Below are positions 54,094 through 63,484 of a stretch of 64,000 bases of DNA, in pieces. The stretch lies in assembly GCF_003264855.1 (NCBI RefSeq), contig NZ_NFZS01000004.1, forward strand, positions 558,001 through 622,000, in the 5' to 3' direction. The stretch comes from Dyella jiangningensis. GTDB taxonomy: Bacteria > Pseudomonadota > Gammaproteobacteria > Xanthomonadales > Rhodanobacteraceae. A program made the position numbers and the translations under genes. Below the pieces are notes generated by a model. It worked only from the letters and a program-made list of their open reading frames with translations. It ran no database searches and had not been told where the DNA came from. Within the stretch, counting starts at the first letter, position 1. Every line of letters begins with the position of its first letter.

Positions 54094-54810
54094 TCAGACG
54101 TGCGTCACATCCCGGCGGCCAAAGATCGCAGTGCCGATGCGGACCTCGGTGGCGCCTTCGGCGATGGCGAGCGAAAAGTCCCCGCTCATCCCCATCGAAA
54201 GCCGAGGCAATTCATGGCCTTGCATTTCGGCCGCATCGCGTAGCTCGCGCAGCCGGCGGAAACAGGCACGTACCGCCTCGGGGTCATCGGACTGCACGGC
54301 CATGGTCATCAACCCACGCACGCGCAGCGTGTCATAGGCACGCAAGGCCTCCAGGAAGGCCGGCAGATCAGCCGGCGACAGGCCCTGCTTGCTCTCCTCC
54401 GGCGAGGTCTTCACTTCGATCAGCACGTCGATCGCGCGGCCTTCGATCATGAGGCGCTTGTGCAACGCTTCGGCCAGGTCGATGCGGTCGAGCGATTGCA
54501 CTTCGCTGGCGAGCCGCGCGACATCCTTGGCCTTGTTCGTCTGCAGGTGGCCGATCACCACCCATTCGATGTCTTCACCGGCGAGTGCTTCGGCCTTGGC
54601 GCGGATTTCCTGCACCTTGTTCTCGCCAAAGCGCTTCAAGCCCAGCGCCATCGCGGCGCGCACGACTTCCGGCCCGAAGGTCTTGCTGACGGGCAGGATC
54701 GACACGTCCGAGGGATCGCGGCCGGCATCGCGACAGGCGGCATCGACGCGCCCGCGTACAGACGCCCAGTTGGCGGCAAGGTAAGCGTGGTCAGTGGAAG
54801 CAGTCGTCAT
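54094..54810 (-). CDS. yggS: YggS-family pyridoxal phosphate homeostasis protein
   Basis: A 238-residue PLP-binding protein with the Lys of [14 protein letters not shown] (about residue 39), [29 protein letters not shown], and the C-terminal [24 protein letters not shown], all signatures of YggS/PROSC/PLPBP. It has no known catalytic activity and buffers free PLP, affecting amino-acid pools. The ATG at 54810 fits the family N-terminus; a longer frame to 54852 has an alternative Met. comEA or pilT neighbours, common elsewhere, are not adjacent here. Confidence 0.95.
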   Translation of the reverse strand: MTTASTDHAYLAANWASVRGRVDAACRDAGRDPSDVSILPVSKTFGPEVVRAAMALGLKRFGENKVQEIRAKAEALAGEDIEWVVIGHLQTNKAKDVARLASEVQSLDRIDLAEALHKRLMIEGRAIDVLIEVKTSPEESKQGLSPADLPAFLEALRAYDTLRVRGLMTMAVQSDDPEAVRACFRRLRELRDAAEMQGHELPRLSMGMSGDFSLAIAEGATEVRIGTAIFGRRDVTHV

Positions 54811-54902
54811 CGCGGATCGCCCGGCAGGTGGCTGCGCAGGCATCGGCGGCACTACGCGGCGAAGGAAGCGGCGGCCCCGGAACGCCCGGGGCCGCGTGGA
54901 AC

Positions 54903-56327
54903 TCAGCCCTTGGCGCCCTGCGCGTAGTGGCGCGCCACCACGTCCGCCACCACCATCGACACCTTCTTGCCGGTCGGAATGTGCAGGAATTCGTTCGGAC
55001 CATGCGCGTTCGAGTGCGGGCCGAGCACACCGGTGATGAGGAACTGCGCCTTCGGGAACTTCTCGCCCAACATGCCCATGAACGGAATGCTGCCACCTTC
55101 GCCCATGTACGCCGCCGGCGCCCCGAAGTAGGTCTGCGACGCGCTGGCCACGGCATCCTCAAGCCACGGCGAGAGCTGCGGCGCGTTCCAGCCGCTGCCA
55201 TCCTTCTCCAGCTTGAAGGTGACCTTGGCGCCGTACGGCGGATCCTTCTCCAGCAGTTGCTTGACGAACTGGCCAGCCTTGGCGCCCGACAGCGTCGGCG
55301 GTACGCGCAGGCTGAGCTTCACCGCGGTCTTGGGGCGCAATACGTTGCCGGCGCTTTCCAGCGGCGGCAGGCCATCGGCGCCGGTCACGGCGAGCTGCGG
55401 ACGCCAGGTGCGGTTGAGCACCAGCTCGGTGAGGTCTTCGGTGACCGGCTTCATGCCCTCGACGAACGGAAACTTGTCGTACACCGCCGTGCCCAGCACG
55501 TCGGCCGACTTCTTCGCCTGCTCGATGCGCTGCGTCGGAATATCGACGTAGAGCTCCTTGGGCTTGATCGTGCCGGTCTGTGGGTCTTCCAGGCGGCTCA
55601 GCAGCTCGCGCAGGATGCGGAAGCTCGAGGGCACCACACCGGAGGCGTCGCCCGAATGCACGCCCTCCTCCAATACCTGCACGGTGAGTTCGCCGCCGGT
55701 CATGCCACGCAGCGAGGTGGTGAGCCACAGCTGGTCGTAGTTGCCGCAGCCGGAATCGAGGCACACCACCAGCGACGGATTGCCGATGCGGTCGGCCAGG
55801 TGATCGACGTAGAACGGCAGGTCATAGCTGCCCGATTCCTCGCAGGTTTCGATCAGCACCACGCAGCGCGCGTGCGGAATACCCTGCTCGTGGAGCGCCA
55901 GCAGCGCGGCCAGCGAACCGAAAATGGCGTAGCCGTCGTCGGCACCGCCGCGGCCGTAGAGCTTGTCGCCCTTCAGCACCGGCGTCCACGGGCCGAGGCC
56001 TTCGGCCCAGCCGGTCATTTCCGGCTGCTTGTCGAGGTGGCCATACAGCACGACGGTGTCGTCGCCCGTGCCTGGCACTTCGATGTAGATGAGCGGCGTG
56101 CGGCCTTCCAGGCGCACGACTTCGAGCGTCGCGCCGGGCAGCGACGGCAGCTTGCTGCGCGCCCAGGTCTCCATCAGCTTCACCGCGGCGTCCATGTAGC
56201 CGTGTTCCACCCACTTGGGATCGAACATCGGCGACTTGTTGGGGATGCGGATGTACTCCACCAGCTGCGGCACGATCTCGTCATCCCACAGTCCGCTGAT
56301 GAAACGGTTGAGGCGAGCGGTATCCAT
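54903..56327 (-). CDS. M20-family dipeptidase (CNDP/carnosinase-like)
   Basis: A 474-residue zinc peptidase. Metal ligands are in VVLYGHLDKQPE (His and Asp), YGRGGADDGYAIFG, CEESGS (Glu pair, with catalytic acid) and LDSGCGNYDQ, and the C-terminal His is in GPHSNAHGPNEF. The lid domain lies between about residues 210 and 330. This is the M20 dipeptidase group related to CNDP and PepV. It cleaves dipeptides in the cytoplasm; no signal peptide is present. AGGAG about 8 nt before the ATG at 56327 excludes the longer in-frame extension. Confidence 0.94.
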   Translation of the reverse strand: MDTARLNRFISGLWDDEIVPQLVEYIRIPNKSPMFDPKWVEHGYMDAAVKLMETWARSKLPSLPGATLEVVRLEGRTPLIYIEVPGTGDDTVVLYGHLDKQPEMTGWAEGLGPWTPVLKGDKLYGRGGADDGYAIFGSLAALLALHEQGIPHARCVVLIETCEESGSYDLPFYVDHLADRIGNPSLVVCLDSGCGNYDQLWLTTSLRGMTGGELTVQVLEEGVHSGDASGVVPSSFRILRELLSRLEDPQTGTIKPKELYVDIPTQRIEQAKKSADVLGTAVYDKFPFVEGMKPVTEDLTELVLNRTWRPQLAVTGADGLPPLESAGNVLRPKTAVKLSLRVPPTLSGAKAGQFVKQLLEKDPPYGAKVTFKLEKDGSGWNAPQLSPWLEDAVASASQTYFGAPAAYMGEGGSIPFMGMLGEKFPKAQFLITGVLGPHSNAHGPNEFLHIPTGKKVSMVVADVVARHYAQGAKG

Positions 56328-56541
56328 GGGGCGACTCCTGCAGCGAAAGGAAAGTCGCCATTGTATCAGCGCAGCCGAGAAGCCCGCCGGGCCCCACACG
56401 CCATGCTCCCCAGGCGCACACGCTTGCCGCGTCATCCCTCATATAGCCATGGCCGTCGGCCTACTGCCGGATGGCCCATACCCGGGCAGAGTCGCTGCGC
56501 GGTCCAAAACGGAGGCCGCTTCATTCCACAGGGAGAATCAC

Positions 56542-56880
56542 ATGCGCAACAAGATCGTCGCCATGCTCGTCAGCCTGGCCATGGCCCTTCCCGCCTTCGC
56601 GGCCACGCCGGTCAACGTCAACAAGGCCGATGCGGCCACCTTGGCCAAGTCGCTCGACGGCATCGGCCACAGCAAGGCCGAGGCCATCGTGGCCTGGCGC
56701 GAGGAACACGGCCCCTTCAAAAACGTGGACGACCTCGGGCAAGTGAAGGGCATCGGTCCCGCCACGCTGGAGCGCAACCGTAGCGCCATCCTGCTGGACG
56801 ATGCAGCGGGCACCAGCAAGGCTGCCAAGCCGGCGGCGCCCGCCAAAGCCAAGGCGGCAGCCAAAGCCACCGGCGAATAA
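56542..56880 (+). CDS. comEA: ComEA-like helix-hairpin-helix exported protein
   Basis: A 112-residue protein with a signal peptide (MRNKIVAMLVSLAMALPAFA) and a ComEA domain: VNVNKADAATLAKSLDGIG then HSKAEAIVAWREEHGPFKNVDDLGQVKGIG, i.e. two helix-hairpin-helix motifs that bind DNA without sequence preference. A short Ala/Lys tail follows. In naturally competent bacteria ComEA pulls incoming DNA into the periplasm, so the pilus genes in this window would be partners. GGGAGAA 8 nt before the ATG sets the start. Confidence 0.95.
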   Translation: MRNKIVAMLVSLAMALPAFAATPVNVNKADAATLAKSLDGIGHSKAEAIVAWREEHGPFKNVDDLGQVKGIGPATLERNRSAILLDDAAGTSKAAKPAAPAKAKAAAKATGE

Positions 56881-56985
56881 TCAAACCTATCAGCCACTTG
56901 CGTTTAGGAAACCTTTCCGGTCGGGTCTGGCACACCCGACCGGATGGGCCTACACTCGGCCGCCTTGATGTAGGTTAGGGGCGAC

Positions 56986-57465
56986 ATGATCCTTCCGCGT
57001 TACCGCATTGCCGCGTCGGAAATCGTCGGGGCGGGACAGGGGTTGTTCCTGGAAGAAGACGTTGCGACGGGGCAGATTGTCACGGCGCCGGACGCCATTG
57101 ACCGCACCTACCGCTATCAGGACCTCGTCGGCTCGCCGGAGCTTTCGGCACAGCTGTACGCCAGCGCGCGCTGGTTCGAAGACCGCTACACGGTGTCTCC
57201 CGACTGGCCCGACGAGTGCTACATCAACCACAGCTTCGAACCGACGGGGCTGTGGCATCTCGGTTTCGTGTTTGCCACGCGCGACTTGCCTGCGGGCACC
57301 GAGATCACGGTGGATTACCGCCACCTGTTGCCGCCCGGCGAAGAAGAAGCCTTTGTCGATACCGCGACCGGACGCAGGATTGTCGGCCTGCCCTGGATCG
57401 AAAGCCTCGCCACCAGTACGCATGCCCTCGCTGCGCTGCTGTCTGGCACCCGACTTGCTTGTTGA
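56986..57465 (+). CDS. SET-domain protein
   Basis: A 159-residue protein made almost entirely of a SET domain: IVGAGQGLFLEEDVATGQIV, then YINHSFEPTGLWHLGFVFA with the N-H-S motif (about residue 80), and GTEITVDYRHLLPPGEE (about 105), the E-x-T-x-D-Y element. Bacterial SET proteins of this size transfer a methyl group from S-adenosylmethionine to lysines. Post-SET cysteines are absent. It is separated by 5 bp from the acetyltransferase gene, so the two are probably cotranscribed. Target unknown. Confidence 0.88.
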   Translation: MILPRYRIAASEIVGAGQGLFLEEDVATGQIVTAPDAIDRTYRYQDLVGSPELSAQLYASARWFEDRYTVSPDWPDECYINHSFEPTGLWHLGFVFATRDLPAGTEITVDYRHLLPPGEEEAFVDTATGRRIVGLPWIESLATSTHALAALLSGTRLAC

Positions 57466-57470
57466 AGACC

Positions 57471-58010
57471 ATGATCGATATACCCGTCATCGAAACGGCG
57501 CGCCTGCGCCTTACCGCTCTCGCCGAGCGGCATTTCGAGGATTACGCCTGCATGCTCGCGGACCCGGCCAGCACCCGCTGGATCGGCGACGGCCAGCCGC
57601 TGGACCGCACCAATGCCTGGCGTTCGCTCGCCATGCTGATCGGCCATTGGCAGCTTCGCGGCTACGGCATGTGGGCGCTGGAGCTGAAAGACACCGGTGA
57701 GTTCATCGGCCGCGCCGGCCTGATGCGCCCGGAGGGCTGGCCGGACCTCGAACTGGGCTGGATGCTCAAGCCGCAGTTCCGCCACCACGGCTACGCCACC
57801 GAAGCCGGCAACGCCATCCTGGACTTCGCCTGGCATGCGTTGAGCGTCCAGCGCGTGATCAGCCTGGTGAGGATCGGCAACGAAGCCTCCGACCGCGTCG
57901 CCGAACGGCTGGGCGGCGAGCACATCGAGGACATGGACTTCTTCGGCGCCAACAACCACGTGTTCGCGTACTACCCGCCGCTTCCCGAGAAGCGACGCGC
58001 CTGGGCATGA
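57471..58010 (+). CDS. RimJ/RimL-type GNAT acetyltransferase
   Basis: A 179-residue GNAT protein starting MIDIPVIETARLRLTALAER, the ETxRLxLR opening of the RimJ/RimL group, with LELGWMLKPQFRHHGYATEAG at the acetyl-CoA-binding motif and SLVRIGNEASDRVAERLG near the C-terminus. Members acetylate protein N-termini or small amines. The frame upstream is inside the SET gene, so the ATG at 57471 is used. Its stop overlaps the start of the next gene as ATGA. Confidence 0.92.
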   Translation: MIDIPVIETARLRLTALAERHFEDYACMLADPASTRWIGDGQPLDRTNAWRSLAMLIGHWQLRGYGMWALELKDTGEFIGRAGLMRPEGWPDLELGWMLKPQFRHHGYATEAGNAILDFAWHALSVQRVISLVRIGNEASDRVAERLGGEHIEDMDFFGANNHVFAYYPPLPEKRRAWA

Positions 58011-58576
58011 GCCAGCTCAACCGCCTCCCGTCGGAAACGCTGCAGGCACGGCCGTGTGCCGACGGCGGCGTGACGATCACGGAGGTGGCCAGCAGTTCCC
58101 CAGGCGACGACTGGCAGTGGCAGCTGACCCTGGTCGACATCGGCCGGGACGTGGAATTTCCGTCGCATACGGACATCCGCAGGCAGTTTGTGCCGCTGGA
58201 CGCCGCCGTCTCGGCCACCTTTCCGGACGGCCGCACCCTGCACCTGAAGCGGTTCGACGTGGCGCATTTCGACCGCACGAACGCCCCCGAGGGCTGCCAC
58301 CCCGAATCGCCTACCCGCGCCTTCAGCCTCAAGCTGCGCAACGATACCCAGGGCGAGCTGATCGTGCGTCCGCTGAACGGCACGATGGTGCTGCTGGCGC
58401 CCGGCGGCTGGCGCTGGTTCGTCCTGCTGCTTTCCGGCCAGGCCAAGGTCGTGGCCGACCATCGCACGCATGACCTGCTCCAGAACGACATGCTGTGGAT
58501 CGACCCGATCCCTGGCCACCCGGTGCGGATCGAGGGCGGCGGGGAAATCGTGCTCGCGCGGCTGCCGATCCTCTGA
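58007..58576 (+). CDS. HutD/Ves-family cupin-like protein
   Basis: A 189-residue protein with the HutD pattern: an N-terminal Leu/Pro-rich opening, then DDWQWQLTLVDIGRDVEFPSH, LKRFDVAHFDR and ALPGGWRW-type (LLAPGGWRWFVLLLSGQAKV) sequence of the double-cupin HutD/Ves fold. HutD is found with histidine-utilisation genes and may limit formylglutamate or urocanate accumulation; Ves is cold-induced. No hut genes are in this window. It is translationally coupled to the acetyltransferase. Confidence 0.85.
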   Translation: MSQLNRLPSETLQARPCADGGVTITEVASSSPGDDWQWQLTLVDIGRDVEFPSHTDIRRQFVPLDAAVSATFPDGRTLHLKRFDVAHFDRTNAPEGCHPESPTRAFSLKLRNDTQGELIVRPLNGTMVLLAPGGWRWFVLLLSGQAKVVADHRTHDLLQNDMLWIDPIPGHPVRIEGGGEIVLARLPIL

Positions 58577-58605
58577 CGCGACCGCTGCTAGACGAGCGCG
58601 CGTGG

Positions 58606-59511
58606 TCAGAAACTGGAGCGTCGTGCGCCGCCGAGTGAACGGGCCACTTCCGCGAGTGCGAGCAGGCGCGCGATGCGCGTCCATCCCAGCGCGACGACCA
58701 CCAGCGCACTGAGCGCGAATCCCAGCAGCAGACCCTGCGTGCCCACGGACAACGTATGCGCGCGCGCCAGTCCGAGCGAAAACGCCAGCGCGAAACCGAT
58801 TGCCGTCACCAGCAGGTAGACGAACAAGGTCGAGAAGGGACGACGCAGCAATTGCACGAGCCCGCGCACCATGGCCAGGGAAGCCGAGCGCAGCGAGGCA
58901 TCGGCGATGAAGGCCGCGCGCGCCGATTCCATCCAGGCCTGTGCCAGCGCGATCACCGCACCGGCCCACCACCACGCCATGTGTTGCGCGGCGATCGCGC
59001 GGGATTCGAGCACGGCAGCATCGGATGCATCGTCCGCCCGGTCAAGCCCGAGCTGGACCAGATAGCCGGCAGCGACATAGGGCAAGACCGACCACAGCAG
59101 CAGCCGGAACATCCGCCCGTATTCCGCCAGTCCGCCCTGCAAGAGCGGACCAAAACCCAGGGCGCGACCGGCGCGGCCACTGGCCACCACCATGCCGTTG
59201 AGCCAGGGCAGCAACAGCAACGCAAGCAGCAGGCTCGCAGCCAGCGCGCCGTGCAAGGTCGCATGCTGGGGCACCAGCGCACGCAGCACGTCGCCAAACA
59301 TCAGCACGTCGAACTGCTGCGCCCACGCACGGGCATGCGTGGAGTGGTTCAACAGCGCCCCCAGCGATTGCAGCAAGGGCAGCGCAGCCACCGCCACCGG
59401 CAAGAGCAGGAGCAATACCCACAACAGCAGTAGCCGCCACTGCAGCGCCGAGAACAATGCGCCGAACACGTCGCCGAGATCCACACGGCGGGAACTCTTG
59501 TAGGCCATCAC
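58606..59511 (-). CDS. polytopic membrane protein of unknown function
   Basis: A 301-residue protein with about six to seven hydrophobic segments (for example LLLLWVLLLLLPVAVAALPL, SLLLALLLLPWLNGMVVASG, FVYLLVTAIGFALAFSLGL). I do not recognise a family motif. The ATG at 59511 overlaps the stop of the M1 peptidase gene as ATGA, so the two are coupled. By layout it may be the membrane partner of the peptidase, as in some xanthomonad aminopeptidase loci, but this is inference. Confidence 0.8.
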   Translation of the reverse strand: MMAYKSSRRVDLGDVFGALFSALQWRLLLLWVLLLLLPVAVAALPLLQSLGALLNHSTHARAWAQQFDVLMFGDVLRALVPQHATLHGALAASLLLALLLLPWLNGMVVASGRAGRALGFGPLLQGGLAEYGRMFRLLLWSVLPYVAAGYLVQLGLDRADDASDAAVLESRAIAAQHMAWWWAGAVIALAQAWMESARAAFIADASLRSASLAMVRGLVQLLRRPFSTLFVYLLVTAIGFALAFSLGLARAHTLSVGTQGLLLGFALSALVVVALGWTRIARLLALAEVARSLGGARRSSF

Positions 59512-61718
59512 AGCGTCACCAGGAATGCGTAGAAAGCCTGCAGCGCGGCGGCGACATCGGCCGTCCAGCGCCGCGAGGCGGAAGCATCGGATTTCACCGT
59601 GCGGCTGTCGTTGAGCTTGTTCGCATCAAGCAGGATGTTCTGCTCGCGATCGAGTTCGGCCGAAACCACCTTGGTAGGCCGGGTGAATACGAAGCGCGCC
59701 CAGCGGCGGGCATCGTCCCACCGCACATCCTCGTGGCTGCCATCGGCAAAGGACACGCGCAGCACCTGCGGCACCGGTGCGCCTTCCCGCACGACCGTCA
59801 CCGTGCCGCGCCACAGGTAAGGACCCGGTCCGTTTTCCTTCGCATCGGGGTGCGCCTTTTTCCATGCATCGTGCTGCTTGTCGACCTGTGCATCGCGGTC
59901 GTCGCTCGACAGTTCGCTGCGCTGCCCCTGTTTCACCCAGCTGCCGGCTTGCGGCGTCACTTCCTGGTTGTCGATGGCATCGACGCGATCATCGATGTGT
60001 GCCGTGCCATAGACGAACTGGTCGAACACTTCATTCACGGCGCGTGCGTTGCCCGACACGTCGATCAGCGTCTTGCGCAGATCCGCCACCGACGGATGTC
60101 GGAAGTGCCAGCGCCGGTAGTACTCCTTGAAGCCATGCTCCATCACGCTCTTGCCGAGGCGCTCTTCCAGATCATGCATGGCCGTCGCGGTGCGCGAGTA
60201 GACCGTGCCATAGCTGGTGCTGGAGTAACGATCCCAGCTGTTCTCTCCCAGCGGGTCGTAAGGCCTGGCGAGACCGGCGTAGAGACGCTCCACGCTGAAC
60301 ACGTCCGCCGACGGCGTGATGTCGGCGCGACGCAGCCACGAACTGGGCGTGAGGATGCGCTGGTTGCGCTCCCGCAACATGCGGTTGTCCCAATACTCGT
60401 TCATGCCTTCGTCGAGCATCGGCTCCTCGAATTCGTTCGAGGCGAGCAGGCCGTAGAAATAACCGTGACCGAACTCGTGGATGGTGACGAAATCGATGTT
60501 CCACTGGTCGGAGGTCCGGCTGTCGATCTCCTTGTAGCCTTCGGCGGTGAAGAAGGTCGGGTACTCCATGCCGCCCGCTTCGTCCGCGTTGTACGGCGGC
60601 ACCACCGCCGTCGCCGTGCGATACGGATACGCGCCCAGCGTTTCGGAAAAATAGCTGAGCGAATCGGTGGTCGCCTTGAGCACCGGTTGTGCGCTGGCGA
60701 TGTATTCGGGCGGATAAATCACCCGCACGGCGACCTTCGGGCTGCCCGGTCCTTGCCAGGTCGTATCCAGCGTCCGGTAACCCTTGGCCGCCACCCATGC
60801 GAAGTCGTGCACGTCGCCCTGCATGAAGTGATAAGTGGTCTTGTCACCGGCCCGCTCGGGCTGGCCCTGCAACTCACCGACGGCGCCGACGGTGTAGTCC
60901 GAAGGCACGGTGAGGCGCACGTCGAAGTTGCCGAAGTCGGCGTAGAACTCGCTGTTGAAATGGAACTCGTGCACGTTCCACTGCACCTGCGTGGCGCCGC
61001 GTTCACCGGGCAATTCCAGCACGCCGATCTTGGGAAACCACTGCCCGACGAGATTGAAGTCGCCCCACCAGCCCGTGCGCTCCACCACGCGCGGCAACTG
61101 GCTGGTGAAATCGATATCGAGCGTGAGCGTGCCGCCGGCGGGCACCGGCTCGGCGAGGTCGATGCATGCCACGGTCTGGTCGGTCGCCGGGCCGTCGTCG
61201 GGATGCACGAAGCTCCACTTCAAGGCGGCGCTGCCCTGCTGCACGCTCTTGAGGTCGATCCAGCCCCATTCGCCTTTTTTCAGCGCCGCCGCGCCACGCG
61301 AATGCCCATGCGCGGTGAGCACGCTGCGCTCGGTAAAGAAGGTGCTGCCTTCGTTCTGGAAGGCATTGAGGTAAAGATGCAGATAAATGCGGTTGACCGG
61401 CTGGCCACTGCGGTTGCGCCAGGTGAGCTGCTCGGTGCCGCTCACGCGGTGCCTGGCTGCATCGAGTTCCGCGTCGATGCGATAGCCGACCACACGATCG
61501 GAAAGCGTCGGTTCGCTGCCGTTGCGGATACCGCCCCATGCATCGTCGGCGCTGGGTTCGCGCGGTGCAGCGGCATGCGCCTTGGCGAGAGGAATCAACG
61601 GTGGTGGCGTGTGCGCCGCTGCCGGCGTTTCTTGTTGCGCATGGACCGCCAGGGGCCATGCCAGACACCACGCCACCGCCAGCCAGCGGCCGCGCCTGCT
61701 TCCCCTCAACATCACCAT
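59508..61718 (-). CDS. exported M1-family metallopeptidase
   Basis: A 736-residue protein with a signal peptide (WLAVAWCLAWPLAVHAQ, cleavage after HAQ). The M1 core is complete: exopeptidase-type motif GGMEYPTFF (GAMEN variant), zinc site TIHEFGHGYFYG with the third ligand Glu 18 residues on (FEEPMLDEGMNEYWD; HEFGH at about residue 412), and the later Tyr in AHIDDR-type helical region. M1 enzymes remove N-terminal residues from peptides; this one acts in the periplasm. The start at 61718 has GGGGGAGGG upstream; the in-frame extension upstream is unlikely. Confidence 0.93.
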   Translation of the reverse strand: MVMLRGSRRGRWLAVAWCLAWPLAVHAQQETPAAAHTPPPLIPLAKAHAAAPREPSADDAWGGIRNGSEPTLSDRVVGYRIDAELDAARHRVSGTEQLTWRNRSGQPVNRIYLHLYLNAFQNEGSTFFTERSVLTAHGHSRGAAALKKGEWGWIDLKSVQQGSAALKWSFVHPDDGPATDQTVACIDLAEPVPAGGTLTLDIDFTSQLPRVVERTGWWGDFNLVGQWFPKIGVLELPGERGATQVQWNVHEFHFNSEFYADFGNFDVRLTVPSDYTVGAVGELQGQPERAGDKTTYHFMQGDVHDFAWVAAKGYRTLDTTWQGPGSPKVAVRVIYPPEYIASAQPVLKATTDSLSYFSETLGAYPYRTATAVVPPYNADEAGGMEYPTFFTAEGYKEIDSRTSDQWNIDFVTIHEFGHGYFYGLLASNEFEEPMLDEGMNEYWDNRMLRERNQRILTPSSWLRRADITPSADVFSVERLYAGLARPYDPLGENSWDRYSSTSYGTVYSRTATAMHDLEERLGKSVMEHGFKEYYRRWHFRHPSVADLRKTLIDVSGNARAVNEVFDQFVYGTAHIDDRVDAIDNQEVTPQAGSWVKQGQRSELSSDDRDAQVDKQHDAWKKAHPDAKENGPGPYLWRGTVTVVREGAPVPQVLRVSFADGSHEDVRWDDARRWARFVFTRPTKVVSAELDREQNILLDANKLNDSRTVKSDASASRRWTADVAAALQAFYAFLVTL

Positions 61719-61849
61719 GCTGCCCTCCCCCGAAGGAACGCGCAGCGTGAGGCATCGGCGCGCAGCGCTCCTATAGGCCAAAGGTCATGGTTGGCGTACG
61801 CGTCGAGGCAAGCGTGAGGCGCTGTTCCGGCCGTGGGCCCCGCTGACGA

Positions 61850-63484
61850 TCAGTACACGTCACGACGGTAACGTCCCTGCTCGCGAAGCGCTTCCACGGT
61901 TTCGTCCCCCAGCGCTTCGCGCAGCGCGGCATCGACGCCCGGCGCCATGCCCGCCAGGCTGCCGCATACATAGATGGCGGCACCGTCCTCCATCCATGTG
62001 CGCAGCACGTCGGCGGCTTCGCGCAAGCGATCCTGCACGTATACGCGCTGCCCGCCATCGCGCGACCAGGCCAGGTCGAGGCGTTCGACAGCGCCTTGCC
62101 GCCGCCACTGTTCGATCTCGTCGCGGTGATAGAAATCGCGGGCCTGCTGCCTCTCGCCGAACAGCAACCAGTTGCGCAGATGCCCTCGCGCGATGCGCGA
62201 CTTGAGCAGGGCGCGCAAGCCGGCGAGGCCTGTGCCGTTGCCGATCAGGATCAGTGGACGCCCATCTTCCGGCACGTGGAAACCGGCATTGGCGCGTATG
62301 CGCAAGGCGATCTCGCCGCCCACTGCCGCGTGTTGCGTGAGCCAACCCGAACCGATGCCCACGGCGCCGTCATCGCGCTGCATGCGCCGCACCAGCAAAT
62401 GGAGCGCGCCATCGGAAGGCAGCGATGCGATGGAATATTCGCGATGCGGCAACGGCTGCAGGCCGGCGACGATCGTCCCGGGTGCCTGCCCCGAGATCTC
62501 GGCATCCGGCGGCAGGTGGCTGCCCGCCAACCACTCGCGCAGCGTCGCGCGACGATCGTGATGCGCAACAACGGAACCGCCGTCGAGCCCTTCCGCTGCC
62601 AGCCACCGGTCCACCTCGGCATCGGCGTGGCGCGGCCCGATCTCCACCAGGTCTCCCGCCTGCCAGGTCATCTGGCTCTGCAGCGGTCGAAGCGCGAGAT
62701 GAAAACACGGACCGCCAAGACTCTCCGGGTTGAGCAGGCGCCGCTCGACCAGCTGCCAGCGCTGATAATCGGGCCGCTGCCAGTCCGGCAATTCCGCCAC
62801 GCCGGTGAACAGCGCAAGATGGTGTTGCCAATGACGGAGTGCGGCGGCATCACCGTTGTCCACTTCCACGGCGTCGAACATCGGCGTAGCACCACTGCGC
62901 TGCAGCCAATGCTGCAATTGCCGCCCGAAGCCACAGAAATCGTCGTAATCGCTGTCGCCCAACGACAGCAACCCATAATGCAACTGCGCGAGCGCCATGG
63001 GCTCGCGCATCCTGTGCGTGACGAAACGTGCCGCACCGTCGGGCGCGTCGCCTTCACCGGTGGTGCTCACCACGAACAACATGTGACGGGCGTGCTGGAG
63101 CATGTCGTCATCCAGCGCACCAAGCTCCAGCAGGCGCGCGCGCTTGCCTGCCTGCCGCAGGCTTTGCATCGTCTGTTGCGCCAGTTGCTCCGCGGTGCCG
63201 GTCTGGCTGGCGAACACCACCAGGGTGTCATCCGGCTGCGGGATGGGCGCATGCGCCTGCGCGCTGCGTGCCGAACGACGCGACCAAGCCACCCGTGCGG
63301 TCAAACCGCTCCATACCAGCAACGCTGCGGTGGCCGCCAACCAGCGTGTGATGCCCGGCGCGTGCCATTCCCACTCGCCTGCCTGCATGCGCAGCAAGCA
63401 GGCCGCCAGGACGGCGAGCAATCCGCACAGCGCGATGTTGCCCCAGCCGAAGCGATCGACCGATGTCGTCGTTGATGCACTCAT
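61850..63484 (-). CDS. membrane-anchored flavodoxin-FNR diflavin reductase (CysJ-like)
   Basis: A 544-residue protein with two N-terminal membrane segments (about 14-30 and 45-63), a flavodoxin domain with the FMN phosphate loop VVFASQTGTAEQLAQQT and GLLSLGDSDYDDFCGFG, and an FNR-type FAD/NADPH domain (REYSIASLP, LILIGNGTGLAGLRALLKS, IYVCGSLAGMAPGVDAAL). The layout is that of the sulfite-reductase flavoprotein family fused to a membrane anchor. It passes electrons from NADPH to an acceptor at the membrane. The ATG at 63484 overlaps the stop of the apbE gene. The acceptor is probably encoded outside the window. Confidence 0.9.
   Translation of the reverse strand: MSASTTTSVDRFGWGNIALCGLLAVLAACLLRMQAGEWEWHAPGITRWLAATAALLVWSGLTARVAWSRRSARSAQAHAPIPQPDDTLVVFASQTGTAEQLAQQTMQSLRQAGKRARLLELGALDDDMLQHARHMLFVVSTTGEGDAPDGAARFVTHRMREPMALAQLHYGLLSLGDSDYDDFCGFGRQLQHWLQRSGATPMFDAVEVDNGDAAALRHWQHHLALFTGVAELPDWQRPDYQRWQLVERRLLNPESLGGPCFHLALRPLQSQMTWQAGDLVEIGPRHADAEVDRWLAAEGLDGGSVVAHHDRRATLREWLAGSHLPPDAEISGQAPGTIVAGLQPLPHREYSIASLPSDGALHLLVRRMQRDDGAVGIGSGWLTQHAAVGGEIALRIRANAGFHVPEDGRPLILIGNGTGLAGLRALLKSRIARGHLRNWLLFGERQQARDFYHRDEIEQWRRQGAVERLDLAWSRDGGQRVYVQDRLREAADVLRTWMEDGAAIYVCGSLAGMAPGVDAALREALGDETVEALREQGRYRRDVY

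Noticed and set aside
62865-62920. SGAT motif in the diflavin reductase, resembling an ApbE flavinylation site
   Set aside because: It falls at the end of the flavodoxin domain where CysJ-like proteins have a similar GA-containing turn, on the cytosolic side, so it is probably coincidental.
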